Shown here: piece by piece, positions 13,569 through 23,119 of the stretch
How the letters are laid out: every line of letters starts with the position of its first letter
How positions within the stretch are numbered: position 1 is the first letter of the stretch
Source: JAMZMI01 sp963848175
GTDB lineage: Bacteria; Bacteroidota; Bacteroidia; Cytophagales; Cyclobacteriaceae
Direction of reading: 5' to 3'
NCBI GenBank assembly: GCA_963848175.1
Contig: CAWKCO010000011.1
Coordinates: forward strand, 620,001-684,000
DNA: 64,000 bases
The notes under the pieces: model-generated
Told to the model about the DNA's origin: nothing
Database searches by the model: none
What the model saw: only the letters and a program-made list of their open reading frames with translations
Program-made: the position numbers and the translations under genes

Positions 13569-14477
13569 ATGAAATATAAAGGTAGACGCGGAAGCACTAA
13601 CATTAATGACCGCCGGGGCGCTCGCTCAGGTGGAGGATCCTTTCCACTGGGCGGACTATTGACTAGTGGGCTACTGAAAAAGGGTGGTATTGGGGGTATT
13701 GCTGTAGTGGTGATCATCACACTCCTAATGGGCGGTAATCCTATGTCTCTTCTCACAGGAGGTGGCTCTCAAGGTCACGCGTCTTATGCTGAGAGTCGTG
13801 GGGTAACGATCACGGGAAATGCTACTGAAGATGATTTAGCGAAGTTAGTCTCTGTAACCTTAGCAGATACGGAAGAGGTATGGGGTAGGATTATGAGTCA
13901 AAATGGCAAACAATATGATCAGCCGTCTTTAATACTTTTTTCGAACGCAACACAGAGTGGATGTGGACATGCAAGTCAAGCTACTGGCCCTTTCTATTGT
14001 CCAGCAGATGAGAATATTTACATCGATTTAAATTTCTATGCAGTTATGAGAGACCGTTTTGGGGCTTCAGGAGATTTTGCTATGGCATATGTTGTGGCTC
14101 ATGAGGTGGGCCATCATATACAACAAGAGTTTGGTATTACTGATAAAGTTCATTCAGAGAGAAGCCGGCTAAGTGAATCTGATTATAACAAAATGCAGGT
14201 AAGGTTAGAGCTTCAAGCGGATTTCCTGGCTGGCGTTTGGGCTCATCATGCTGAAAAACAATTTAACAGCTTGGAGGAGGGTGATATAAGTGAAGCGCTA
14301 AATGCGGCGAACGCTATAGGCGATGATCGACTGCAAAAAGAATCTCAAGGGAGAGTAGTACCTGACAGCTTTACTCATGGTACTTCTGAGCAAAGAATGC
14401 GATGGTTTCGTAAAGGGTATGAAACTGGAGATATCAATGCTGGAAATACGTTTGATCTGAGTTACAACGAATTATAG
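13569..14477 (+). CDS. Neutral zinc metallopeptidase, YpfJ family
   Basis: 302 residues. The N-terminus is basic and Gly-rich (KGRRGSTNINDRRGARSGGG), followed by one membrane segment at about residues 41-57, a typical layout for the YpfJ/KPN_02809 family (usual length near 290). The catalytic zincin motif HEVGHHIQ is near residue 178, and the downstream ELQADFLAGVWAHH segment supplies the third zinc ligand Glu as in other gluzincin-like members. The protein is probably anchored in the inner membrane with the protease domain outside. Substrates are not known. The gene is monocistronic, with an ATG start well placed after an AT-rich region. Confidence 0.9.
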   Translation: MKYKGRRGSTNINDRRGARSGGGSFPLGGLLTSGLLKKGGIGGIAVVVIITLLMGGNPMSLLTGGGSQGHASYAESRGVTITGNATEDDLAKLVSVTLADTEEVWGRIMSQNGKQYDQPSLILFSNATQSGCGHASQATGPFYCPADENIYIDLNFYAVMRDRFGASGDFAMAYVVAHEVGHHIQQEFGITDKVHSERSRLSESDYNKMQVRLELQADFLAGVWAHHAEKQFNSLEEGDISEALNAANAIGDDRLQKESQGRVVPDSFTHGTSEQRMRWFRKGYETGDINAGNTFDLSYNEL

Positions 14478-14578
14478 CTAATCATTACATTTGGCTTCCA
14501 TCAAACCGTTTATAAGCATTCGTTTTACATCAAATAATTAATTTAATTTTTAATTTAAATCTATAAACAAGTATTAGT

Positions 14579-14782
14579 ATGTCTATTATAAAAATTATCG
14601 AGGTAATGGCTACCTCAAGCACGAGTTTCGAGGATGCGACAAAAAATGCAGTAAAAGAAGCTTCTAAATCTATAAAGAATATAAAATCAATCTATATAGT
14701 CGACATGAATGCTAAAGTGGATAACAATAGCATTGTAAGCTATGGCGTGAACGCAAAAATTTCTTTTGAAGTAACCGATTAA
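14579..14782 (+). CDS. Dodecin family flavin-binding protein
   Basis: 67 residues, the usual dodecin length. The pattern is beta strand (SIIKIIEVMATSSTSFEDAT), one helix (NAVKEASKSIKNIK) and two strands (SIYIVDMNAKVDN, YGVNAKISFEVTD). Dodecins form hollow dodecamers that store or buffer flavins or CoA. The Trp that stacks on flavin in many dodecins (W-E-D-A motif) is replaced here: the motif reads SFEDAT, so ligand binding may differ. This substitution is seen directly; its effect is inference. Confidence 0.85.
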   Translation: MSIIKIIEVMATSSTSFEDATKNAVKEASKSIKNIKSIYIVDMNAKVDNNSIVSYGVNAKISFEVTD

Positions 14783-14834
14783 TTCAGAAGTATTAATCGG
14801 TTACTAAAAAGGCTACAAATTATGTGGCCTTTTT
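14772..14834 (+). terminator. Hairpin plus terminator after the dodecin gene
   Basis: TAACCGATTAAT pairs with ATTAATCGGTTA (14772-14803), overlapping the end of the gene. A second stem AAAAGGC with GCCTTTT is followed by a T-run (14806-14834). The 215 bases from here to purA hold nothing I recognise. Confidence 0.7.
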
Positions 14835-15051
14835 TATTTTATTCTCCGCATACAATTAGAATCCTCTCTTAAAATGAATTTATCCCCCTTAAATAGTACT
14901 CCCAAGTAATGTCGATAAACGGACTTACAGAATGCATAAATAAATCAGAGCGATTGTGTGGGGCATCACTAACGATGCTTTTTAAAAAGCCACTAAACCT
15001 TATCGGGTCAACAAAACAATAGGATTGTTGCGTTTTTGTAAAAAAACTTTA

Positions 15052-16329
15052 TTAATTGGCTATCTCGCCTTTCATAATTGTTTCTTTTCTGTCTGGCCCT
15101 AGAGATACGAGGTTGATAGGAGCGCTGACTTTGCTCTCTATGTATGCAACATAATCCAATAGTCCTTGTGGCAACTGATCGAACTCCTTGGCTGTAGTCT
15201 TACCCCAACCTTTGAATGAATCAAAAGCTATATTAAAATCTGTATTATCTAGATACAATGGAAGTTCGTCGCTCTGCTCATCATTGAATATATAGCTATG
15301 ACCTATTTTGATTTCATTGAGATCTTCAAGGACATCAGCCTTCATCATAAATAGCTGCGTAACACCATTGAGCATCACCGTATATTTCAAAGCTGGAATA
15401 TCTAACCATCCACATCGACGTGGACGACCTGTGGTCGCTCCAAATTCATTTCCAAGTTTACGAAGCTCCTCTCCAGAGGCATCTAAAAGCTCTGTTGGGA
15501 ACGGCCCACTACCTACACGGGTACAGTAAGCTTTAAAAATCCCAAAAACTTCTCCGATATGACGCGGAGCGACACCAAGTCCTGTGCAAGCTCCAGCTGC
15601 TATAGTATTGCTACTAGTTACAAATGGATAGCTACCAAAATCAACATCGAGCAATGACCCTTGAGCTCCTTCAGCCAAAATACTTTGACCATCTGTGATC
15701 GCCTGGTTAAGCAAGTACTCAGTACTTAGTATGTCGAACTCTCTCACAATCTCAATAGCTTCAAAAAATTGCTTTTCTTCCTCGACAAGGTCAGCTTCAA
15801 AATTGTAGCGTTCTAATATCTCCAAATGAAAATCTCTGAGTTGCTGATATCTGGCCTCAAAGTCTGGCTCATTGATATCTCCAATTCTCAACCCTTTGCG
15901 AGCAGCTTTGTCTTGATAGGTTGGCCCGATTCCTCGAAGCGTTGATCCAATCTTTTTATCTCCTTTTGCAATTTCATAAGCCTTGTCGAGCATTCTGTGC
16001 GTAGGAATGATCATCTGTGCTTTATTGGAAATCACCAAATGACTCTTGAGATCAAGATTGAAAGGGGCAAGCTTCTCAATCTCTTTGCGGAAGGTAATTG
16101 GATCGAGAACTACACCATTTCCTATTACATTGAGAATTCCTTCATGAAAAATACCTGAAGGAATTTGATGTAGCACGTGCTTATGACCATCAAACTCAAG
16201 TGTATGACCTGCATTGGGGCCTCCTTGAAATCGAGCGATCACATCATACTTTGGTGCTAAAAAATCGACGATTTTTCCTTTACCTTCATCTCCCCACTGA
16301 AGACCTAACAAGATATCTACTGCTGACAT
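15052..16329 (-). CDS. purA: Adenylosuccinate synthetase
   Basis: 425 residues, full length for the family (about 420-430). It joins IMP and aspartate using GTP in the first committed step to AMP. The N-terminal LLGLQWGDEGKGKIVDFL P-loop, the GPNAGHT segment, the GIGPTYQDKAARKGLR block, EGAQGSLLDVDFGSYPFVTSS and TTGRPRRCGWLD are all present with their catalytic Asp, His and Arg residues. It follows the STAS gene after 6 bases, so the two are probably co-transcribed. Confidence 0.97.
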   Translation of the reverse strand: MSAVDILLGLQWGDEGKGKIVDFLAPKYDVIARFQGGPNAGHTLEFDGHKHVLHQIPSGIFHEGILNVIGNGVVLDPITFRKEIEKLAPFNLDLKSHLVISNKAQMIIPTHRMLDKAYEIAKGDKKIGSTLRGIGPTYQDKAARKGLRIGDINEPDFEARYQQLRDFHLEILERYNFEADLVEEEKQFFEAIEIVREFDILSTEYLLNQAITDGQSILAEGAQGSLLDVDFGSYPFVTSSNTIAAGACTGLGVAPRHIGEVFGIFKAYCTRVGSGPFPTELLDASGEELRKLGNEFGATTGRPRRCGWLDIPALKYTVMLNGVTQLFMMKADVLEDLNEIKIGHSYIFNDEQSDELPLYLDNTDFNIAFDSFKGWGKTTAKEFDQLPQGLLDYVAYIESKVSAPINLVSLGPDRKETIMKGEIAN

Positions 16330-16335
16330 AAAATT

Positions 16336-16677
16336 TTACTTTGAAATTTTGCTCAATGCTTCTTCTTCCGAAAGTACGATATTGAAGATGGATTGAAGTT
16401 TAGTAATAATTAATAGTTTTTTGACGTGCTCTGAAGGGTTGATAAGATAGAGTTCGCCCGATTTGTTTTTGAATTTGGTAAGAATGGTGATCATCACACC
16501 AATACCACTACTATTGATATAACGAACATCAGAAAGGTCGATCAAACCAAATTTTGCATTTTTTGCCAAGGCATCATTTACGATCTCGACAATATCTGGT
16601 CCATTGCTTTCTCCTATAAGATCACCGCTGAACGCGATTTTCAAAAGCTTATCCGATATTGAATGTGTATATTTCAT
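16336..16677 (-). CDS. STAS-domain protein (anti-sigma factor antagonist type)
   Basis: 113 residues, a single STAS domain. The phosphorylatable serine region is seen in VRYINSSGIGVMITILTKFK at about residues 52-71, matching the D-S-S/A-G-I-G motif of SpoIIAA/RsbV. Such proteins are controlled by phosphorylation and release a partner (anti-sigma factor or phosphatase target). No partner kinase or phosphatase is encoded nearby. It lies 6 bases ahead of purA in an apparent operon, an arrangement whose functional meaning is not clear. Confidence 0.88.
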   Translation of the reverse strand: MKYTHSISDKLLKIAFSGDLIGESNGPDIVEIVNDALAKNAKFGLIDLSDVRYINSSGIGVMITILTKFKNKSGELYLINPSEHVKKLLIITKLQSIFNIVLSEEEALSKISK

Positions 16678-16749
16678 TGTTAAAAATTAATCATTTTGGA
16701 CAATTACTTGATCGCCTTGAAAGGCTACTGAACTATCTCGATTACCACC

Positions 16750-17223
16750 TTACTCCTGCTTGGTAGTAATTCTATTTTCGCAGTTCTCTTTTTTGCAATG
16801 TCCATAAAGAATCAGTGAGTGATGGATCACTTCAAATTGAAGCACCTCTCCCACCATACTTTGGATATTCTGAATCCGAGGATCACAGAATTCTGAAACT
16901 TTGTTGCAATCAGTACAGATCAAGTGATCGTGCTGGCGAAAACCGTACGACCGCTCGTATTGTGCTAAATTTTTTCCAAATTGATGTTTGGTCACCAAAT
17001 CGCACTCCACTAGCAAGTCCAACGTATTATATACTGTAGCTCGACTCACCCGGTAATTGCGCTCCTTCATATTGATATAGAGCGATTCCACATCGAAATG
17101 CCCCGTTCTAGAATAAATTTCTTCTAGTATGGCATATCGTTCCGGAGTTTTTCTCAACGTTTTATTTTCAAGAAAAGCCGTAAAAATCTTCTTTACCTCT
17201 TCAAATATGACTGCTTGCTGCAT
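16750..17223 (-). CDS. Fur family transcriptional regulator
   Basis: 157 residues. The winged-helix part contains KTLRKTPERYAILEEIYSRTGHFDVESLY and the recognition-helix region YRVSRATVYNTLDLLVECDLV. The dimer and metal part has HDHLICTDCNKVSEFCDP and a C-terminal HCKKENC, giving two Cys pairs for a structural zinc and a His-rich regulatory site. This matches Fur/PerR/Zur-type repressors; which metal it senses cannot be decided from the sequence. It is the first gene after rel/spoT on the same strand, but has its own promoter-like box. Confidence 0.93.
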   Translation of the reverse strand: MQQAVIFEEVKKIFTAFLENKTLRKTPERYAILEEIYSRTGHFDVESLYINMKERNYRVSRATVYNTLDLLVECDLVTKHQFGKNLAQYERSYGFRQHDHLICTDCNKVSEFCDPRIQNIQSMVGEVLQFEVIHHSLILYGHCKKENCENRITTKQE

Positions 17224-17230
17224 TTCGTCG

Positions 17231-17263
17231 CAAATATAGAAGAGTCTGGCAATTAATGATCAA
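17231..17263 (-). promoter_or_regulatory. Candidate promoter of the Fur-family gene
   Basis: On the minus strand TTG (17263-17261), a 22-base spacer and TATATTTG (17238-17231) lie 8 bases before the ATG at 17223. The -7 box is a perfect TAnnTTTG match; the spacer is at the long end. It overlaps the end of rel/spoT. Confidence 0.45.
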
Positions 17264-19468
17264 CTATCTCTTGATACCGAAACAACTCCTTGCACTGCTT
17301 CCAGATTTTTAATGAGATGATCAAGGTGCTTAGTGTCATTTACATACAGACCAATCTCTCCTTCGAAAATACCGCCTTCGGTATTGATGGACATTGATCG
17401 CATGTTCACCTTGAGTTCACTTGAAATAAGTCTGGACACATCGTTGATCAACCCCATCCTATCTGTACCGATCACTTTCAACACAGCCAAGAAGGAGTTG
17501 TCTTGACTAGATGTCCACTTTGCTTTAATCACTCTATATCCATAATTGGATAAAAGCTCTGCTGCATTAGGGCAGGTAGTTCTATGGATTTTGATTCCTT
17601 CATTTACGGTTACAAAACCAAAAACATCATCTCCAGCGATCGGATTACAACATTTTGAAAATTTGTACTCCACCACATCCATATCTTCTCCGAGGAGCAA
17701 TAGATCGTAATCTTCTTTACGAACCTGCTTTAGTTGCTCTTTGAATGCGGTTGTATTAGAAACTCGTCCTACTTTTTTGGTAGACTCTTCTTGATTGTCA
17801 TGAAATTTTTTGATTTCACTGTGATCAATTTTTCCTTTTCCTATCAGATAAAATAAATCTGTAGGGGTCTTTACTTCAAAATATGCTACGAGTCGCTCTA
17901 TTGCCTCTTGATTAAAATCGAGCTTCAGTTGCTTGATTTTTCGTTTTACAACTTCCTTACCCTCGGCTGCAAATTGTTTTTTCTCCTCTTTGAGAGAATC
18001 CTTTATATTGTTTTTGGCCTTTGGAGGTAACGACAAACTTGAGCCAATCTTCTTTTGGCTTTTGTTTCTTAGAAGTAAGAATCTCTATTTGATCCCCATT
18101 CTTTATCTCGTAATTGAGCGGCACAAGTTTCTGATTGACTTTGGCACCTAAACAATGCGACCCGACCTCCGAATGAATGTCAAAAGCAAAATCCAAAGCT
18201 GTGGCTCCATTGGGCAAGGTGATCAAATCGCCTTTCGGAGTAAAAGCAAATACTTCCTCTTGGAACAAATTTGACCTGAAGTCATCTACAAACTCAATAG
18301 CGGTGGCATCATTTTGCTCAAGAATTTCACGAACCTTGGAAATCCACATTTCCAACCCTTGATCATTATTACCATCCTTGCTTTCTTTATACTTCCAATG
18401 AGCCGCATACCCTTTCTCAGCGATATCATCCATTCGTCTGGATCTGATCTGTACTTCTACCCACTGCCCCGTTCCGCTCATCACTGTAGTATGGAGAGAC
18501 TCATAGCCATTGGACTTTGGCATACTCACCCAATCCCTAAGTCGGTCTGGATTTGGCTGATAATGATCTGTAACGATGGAGTAAGTCTGCCAACAGAGTG
18601 ATTTTTCATTTTCGAGTTCTGTATCTACTATAATTCGAATAGCAAACAAGTCATAGACCTCCTCAAAGGTGACATTTTGCTTGCGCATCTTATGCAAAAT
18701 AGAGTGAATGGACTTTGGCCGTCCTTTGATCTCAAAGTGAATATTATTCTCTGCCAACTCATCCTTGATTGGCTTTACAAAATTTCGGATGAATTTATTG
18801 CGGGCGTCACGCGTGGCGTTTATCTTATTGGCAATGTGGTTATAGGTTTCTCGATCTGTATATTTCAAATACAAATCTTCCAACTCGGACTTGACAGCAT
18901 ATAGCCCCAGTCTGTGAGCGAGAGGTGCGTATATATATATAGTCTCGTTAGCGATTTTCAATTGCTTGTCTCTTGGCATGCTGCCAAGTGTCCGCATATT
19001 GTGAAGTCTGTCTGCTAGTTTGATCAAAATTACCCTTACATCATCGGAAAGGGTGAGCAACATTTTTCTAAAATTCTCCGCCTGTTGAGAGCTTCCTTGA
19101 TCAAAAACTCCAGAAATTTTCGTTAATCCATCAATTATTCGAGCAACTTTTCGCCCAAAAACCCTTTCTATATCGGCAAGAGTCATGTCCGTATCCTCCA
19201 CCACATCATGGAGCAAAGCCGAAACAATAGACGTAGTTCCTAGGCCAATTTCTTCAATACAAATCTGTGCAACTTCTAATGGATGGAAAATATATGGCTC
19301 TCCTGACTTCCTACGCATGTTTTTGTGCGCTTCCATGGAAATGTAAAAAGCCCGCTTGATGATTGCAGCATCCCCGTCTTTCAATACTGGCTTGGCATGT
19401 CTGAGGAGTTTTCGGTACCTCCTGATTATCTCTTTCCGCTCTTCTTCTAAATCAACTTCTAAAATCAT
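17260..19468 (-). pseudogene. RelA/SpoT (p)ppGpp synthetase/hydrolase, split by a single frameshift
   Basis: The first piece (17957-19468, 503 codons) holds the HD hydrolase domain (HPLEVAQI then SALLHDVVEDTD), the synthetase domain (FAIRIIVD, KSNGYESLHTTV) and the TGS domain (FAFTPKGDLITLPNGATALDFAF). The second piece (17260-18036) holds the helical and zinc-finger-like region (KCCNPIAGDDVFGFVT) and the C-terminal ACT domain (VLKVIGTDRMGLINDVSRLI). The pieces join if one G is removed from the AAAGG run near 18020, giving TSKAKNNIKDSL. The repaired length is 735 residues, exactly what is expected for the single bifunctional Rel of Bacteroidota. As written, the enzyme would end soon after TGS and lack its regulatory domains. 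It may be a sequencing error, since loss of this gene usually has strong effects. Confidence 0.9.
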
Positions 19469-19489
19469 GAAATAAAATTAATCAGACTA

Positions 19490-19519
19490 TTGATCATTAT
19501 AAAATTACATTTATCTTTG
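19490..19519 (+). promoter_or_regulatory. Bacteroidota-type promoter of tRNA-Leu
   Basis: TTG (19490-19492), a 19-base spacer and TATCTTTG (19512-19519) match the -33/-7 consensus with optimal spacing, 11 bases before the mature tRNA 5' end. Confidence 0.75.
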
Positions 19520-19530
19520 CACTCCGTTTA

Positions 19531-19612
19531 GCGGATGTGGCGAAATTGGTAGACGCACTAGACTTAGGATCTAGCGCCGCGAGGCATGGGGGTTCGAGTC
19601 CCTTCATCCGCA
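19531..19612 (+). tRNA. tRNA-Leu (anticodon TAG)
   Basis: An 82-base class II tRNA with acceptor GCGGATG and CATCCGC, a D-arm with GGCGAAATTGGTAGACGC, anticodon stem CTAGA/TCTAG around CTTAGGA, a short variable arm and T-loop GTTCGAGTC. CCA is not encoded. Confidence 0.96.
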
Positions 19613-19621
19613 CATAAAGTG

Positions 19622-19685
19622 ACCCTCTTTTCAACTTATCATTCCAAGAATTAATGGAATGAGGGACGGGAAAGAGGGTTTTTAA
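19622..19685 (+). terminator. Branched terminator after tRNA-Leu
   Basis: CCCTCTTTT pairs with AAAGAGGG, followed by a T-run; an inner stem CATTCCA with TGGAATG lies within the loop. It precedes the tig gene. Confidence 0.8.
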
Positions 19686-19719
19686 TTTATACACATTATA
19701 CACTTTAATTTTCTACACT

Positions 19720-21042
19720 TTGGAAATCGTACTTGACAAAAAAGACAAGACTCAAGCCTCTATTAAAATTAGTTTAAAGGAGTCTGATTACCAACCTTCG
19801 GTAACACAAAAGCTCAAGGACTTCAGCAAGAAGGCCAACATCAAAGGTTTCCGCCCAGGAAAAGTACCTTTCGGTATGATCAACAAACTTTACGGAAAAT
19901 CTATTTTAGCCGAAGAGTTGAATAAAATCTTGTCTGATGAGCTCAATAAGTACCTAAGAACTTCTGACTTGCTTATTGTAGGTGAGCCTCTTCCTAACGA
20001 GGATGATTTCCAATCATTGGACTTGGATGGTCAAAAGGACTTTGATTTTCATTACACCATCGGTTTTGCTACTGATTTTGACGTACCAGTAAATGACAAA
20101 TTGAAGGTAGAGAAAAACACTATCAAGATTGACAAAAAAGTAATTGAAGAAACCACCGCCAATCTACAAAAGCAATTTGGTGAGATTTCTAACCCAGAAA
20201 CTCCAGCAGAAGGTGATGTACTACATGGTACGATTGTAGCCAGCGAAATAGATCATACGCAAGAAATTGCAATTGATCTCAGCGAAACTGAGAAGGCGAT
20301 TACAAAGAAGCTCATCGGTCTAAAACTGAATGAGTCTATCGACTTTGATCCTAAGAAATTATATACTGACACTCATCAGCTACATCATCAGCTAGGTGTT
20401 TCACATGACAATTTCGAAGCGTTGAAAGAAAAAATGACTTTCACGCTAAAGGCTATAGATAGAACTACGCCTGCTCCAATTGATCAAGCGCTTTTTGACA
20501 AAACCTTCGGTGAAGGAAAAGTGACAACTAAAGAGGAGTTTGATGAAAAAATAAAAGAAGCTCTTAGTGTAAACTACAAAAACGAAGAGGAGCAATTTTT
20601 CACACACAAGCTAAGAGAGACTTTGGTAGATAAAGCCAAAATTGAACTGCCTGATGAATTTCTGAAGACTTGGTTGATGAAAACAAACCCTCAAATCACT
20701 GAGGAGATGCTTCAAAAAGAATATGCAGCTTACGCTCAAGAATTGAAGTGGTCATTGATTAGAAATAAAATTGCTTCCTCTCAAGGATTGAAAGTGGAGA
20801 ATGACGAGGTGTTAGGAGAAGCCAAAAGCATGATTCGTGCACAATTTGGTCAGGCTGGCATGATGGGACAGCTTGAGGATCAATTGGATACTTTCGCCAA
20901 CAACTACCTGCAAGGTGAAAATGGCGAGAACTACATGAAGATTTACAATCAGGTAATGGCGAACAAGGTTTTTGATTACATCAAATCTCAAATCACTATC
21001 AAGGAAAAGGCAGTAAGTCAAGAAGATTTCAGAAAACTTTAA
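19720..21042 (+). CDS. tig: Trigger factor, ribosome-associated chaperone and prolyl isomerase
   Basis: 440 residues. The ribosome-binding tail carries the signature KANIKGFRPGKVPFGMINKLYG at about residues 37-58 (GFRxGKxP). The central FKBP-like domain and the long C-terminal helical arms follow. The start is a TTG at 19720; no in-frame ATG lies upstream, and MEIVLDKKDKTQA fits the family's N-terminus. The next two genes are clpP and clpX, the common tig-clpP-clpX order that couples folding and degradation. A terminator at 21077 separates it from clpP. Confidence 0.95.
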   Translation: MEIVLDKKDKTQASIKISLKESDYQPSVTQKLKDFSKKANIKGFRPGKVPFGMINKLYGKSILAEELNKILSDELNKYLRTSDLLIVGEPLPNEDDFQSLDLDGQKDFDFHYTIGFATDFDVPVNDKLKVEKNTIKIDKKVIEETTANLQKQFGEISNPETPAEGDVLHGTIVASEIDHTQEIAIDLSETEKAITKKLIGLKLNESIDFDPKKLYTDTHQLHHQLGVSHDNFEALKEKMTFTLKAIDRTTPAPIDQALFDKTFGEGKVTTKEEFDEKIKEALSVNYKNEEEQFFTHKLRETLVDKAKIELPDEFLKTWLMKTNPQITEEMLQKEYAAYAQELKWSLIRNKIASSQGLKVENDEVLGEAKSMIRAQFGQAGMMGQLEDQLDTFANNYLQGENGENYMKIYNQVMANKVFDYIKSQITIKEKAVSQEDFRKL

Positions 21043-21076
21043 CGAACTTACTATCTTAAAAAGTAGTTTAAAGATG

Positions 21077-21110
21077 AGTCCTTACATTTGGTTAAGGACT
21101 TTTTTATTTT
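21077..21110 (+). terminator. Terminator after tig
   Basis: AGTCCTTA pairs with TAAGGACT across an 8-base loop, followed by a run of T. It lies between tig and clpP. Confidence 0.85.
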
Positions 21111-21135
21111 CTTACTAGTTAAGTTAAATTGAAAC

Positions 21136-21804
21136 ATGATCGATAAAGAAGAATTCAGAAAATTTGCGGTTAAAGGGCAGGGAATCAATGGACTCACCTT
21201 TGATAGCTACGTAGACAGAGTAAATAACATGACCCGTGCGGTCATAGAAGAACGACCAACCAACTTCAGAGAAATTGATGTTTTTTCTCGCTTAATAATG
21301 GATAGGATCATTTTCCTAGGAACACAAGTAGAGGAAAACATCGGAAATATTATCACAGCACAGCTTCTGTTCTTGGAATCTGTAGATGCGAAAAAGGATA
21401 TATTACTTTATATAAATAGCCCTGGAGGTTCTGTATATGCTGGCTTGGGAATGTATGACACCATGCAGTATGTAAATCCAGATGTCGCTACTATTTGCAC
21501 AGGAATGGCTGCTTCTATGGGAGCGGTACTAATGGCTGGTGGGGCGAAAGGAAAAAGATCTGCCTTGCCACATGCTAGAATAATGATCCACCAACCTTCG
21601 GGAGGAATGCAGGGTCAGTCTCGCGATATGGAAATTACACTCAAGCAAATGCAAGAATTAAGAAAGGATTTGTATTCAATTCTATCTAAACATACCGGCA
21701 AGAGCTATGAGGATGTTGAAAAAGATTCAGATAGAGATTATTGGATGAGGGCCGCAGAAGCGAAAGAATATGGCCTCATCGACGAAGTACTAGAAAAAAA
21801 ATAA
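21136..21804 (+). CDS. clpP: ATP-dependent Clp protease proteolytic subunit
   Basis: 222 residues, family length. The catalytic Ser is in GMAASMGAVL, the catalytic His in RIMIHQPSGG and the Asp near KDSDRDYWM. An N-terminal extension of about 25 residues (EEFRKFAVKGQGI) is typical of Bacteroidota ClpP. It forms tetradecameric barrels capped by ClpX, which is encoded 9 bases downstream, so the two are an operon. Confidence 0.97.
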   Translation: MIDKEEFRKFAVKGQGINGLTFDSYVDRVNNMTRAVIEERPTNFREIDVFSRLIMDRIIFLGTQVEENIGNIITAQLLFLESVDAKKDILLYINSPGGSVYAGLGMYDTMQYVNPDVATICTGMAASMGAVLMAGGAKGKRSALPHARIMIHQPSGGMQGQSRDMEITLKQMQELRKDLYSILSKHTGKSYEDVEKDSDRDYWMRAAEAKEYGLIDEVLEKK

Positions 21805-21813
21805 AAATTAATA

Positions 21814-23043
21814 ATGGCACAAGTCACTTGTAGTTTTTGCGGACGAAACAAAAAGGATGTTGATCTGATGATCTCAGGGATACATGCGCACATTTGCGAT
21901 AAGTGTATCGTTCAGGCTCAGCAGATTTTGGGTGAGGAGCAAAAAACCAAAAGCAATGTAGAGTCCCCAAAATTCAATTTGATTAAACCCATGGACATGA
22001 AGCGCCATCTTGACCAATTTGTAATAGGTCAAGACGAAGCTAAGAAATATATGTCTGTGGCTGTCTACAATCACTATAAACGTCTGATGCAAAAAGACCG
22101 CAAAGACGATGTGACCATAGAAAAGTCAAACATTGTGATGGTAGGACAAACAGGTACGGGTAAAACCTACCTTGCCAAAACACTGGCAAAAGTCCTTCAA
22201 GTGCCTTTCTGTATTGCTGATGCAACGGTATTGACAGAAGCTGGTTATGTCGGTGAGGATGTAGAAAGCATCTTGACTAGACTACTGCAGGCCGCCAACT
22301 ATGAAGTGGAGGCTGCTGAACGAGGCATAGTTTATATTGATGAGCTTGACAAAATCGCTAGAAAATCCGACAACCCATCTATCACTCGTGATGTAAGTGG
22401 TGAGGGCGTACAGCAAGCACTATTGAAACTTCTTGAAGGTACTTCAGTGAATGTACCTCCTCAAGGCGGCCGCAAGCACCCTGATCAAAAAATGATTAGT
22501 GTGAACACAGAGAACATCCTCTTCATCTGTGGAGGTGCTTTTGATGGTATCGAGAGACATATAGCAAATCGTCTGAACACGCGAAAAATTGGTTTTGCGA
22601 ATAAAGATGACTTTGATATGGGTGAAGTAGATAAAGAAAACTTACTTCAATACATCACTGCATTGGATTTGAAAAGCTTCGGACTGATACCTGAGCTAAT
22701 AGGAAGGTTGCCAGTATTGACGCACCTAGATCCATTGAATACGGATACACTGAAAATGATCTTGACGCAACCGAAAAATGCGCTCATGAAACAATATGAG
22801 AAGCTTTTCGACATGGAGAATGTGAAGTTGACGTTCGCACCTGAGGCGCTAGACTATATCGTTGACAAAGCGATGGAGTTCAAGCTCGGCGCTCGTGGAT
22901 TACGATCTATTTGTGAAGCCATCATAACGGATGCAATGTTTGACGTGCCATCTGCAGATGATGTAAAGGAAATAGAGATCACAAGAGAATATGCTGAAGA
23001 GAAGTTTGAGAAATCAAAATTCAATAAGCTAAGAGCGGCGTAA
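21814..23043 (+). CDS. clpX: Clp protease ATP-binding subunit ClpX
   Basis: 409 residues. The zinc-binding domain CSFCGRNK...CDKC is at residues 6-32. Walker A reads VGQTGTGKTYLAK (the common family form has CGKT), Walker B IVYIDELDKIA, then the RDVSGEGVQQALLKLLEGT sensor block and LNTRKIGF. It unfolds substrates for ClpP. Confidence 0.97.
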   Translation: MAQVTCSFCGRNKKDVDLMISGIHAHICDKCIVQAQQILGEEQKTKSNVESPKFNLIKPMDMKRHLDQFVIGQDEAKKYMSVAVYNHYKRLMQKDRKDDVTIEKSNIVMVGQTGTGKTYLAKTLAKVLQVPFCIADATVLTEAGYVGEDVESILTRLLQAANYEVEAAERGIVYIDELDKIARKSDNPSITRDVSGEGVQQALLKLLEGTSVNVPPQGGRKHPDQKMISVNTENILFICGGAFDGIERHIANRLNTRKIGFANKDDFDMGEVDKENLLQYITALDLKSFGLIPELIGRLPVLTHLDPLNTDTLKMILTQPKNALMKQYEKLFDMENVKLTFAPEALDYIVDKAMEFKLGARGLRSICEAIITDAMFDVPSADDVKEIEITREYAEEKFEKSKFNKLRAA

Positions 23044-23064
23044 GCAGCACTGCTACAAAAGAGA

Positions 23065-23102
23065 AAGGGGTTGAATACTATCGTAATCAACCCCTCTTTT
23101 AT
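23065..23102 (+). terminator. Terminator after clpX
   Basis: AAAGGGGTTGA pairs with TCAACCCCTCTTT, followed by T-rich sequence. It also faces the end of the convergent queD-like gene. Confidence 0.8.
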
Positions 23103-23119
23103 TTAGACCTATTCATTAT

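Noticed and set aside
18000..18040. Programmed frameshift in rel/spoT
   Set aside because: No slippery heptamer, downstream stem or strong Shine-Dalgarno element is seen at the shift; a simple indel explains it better.
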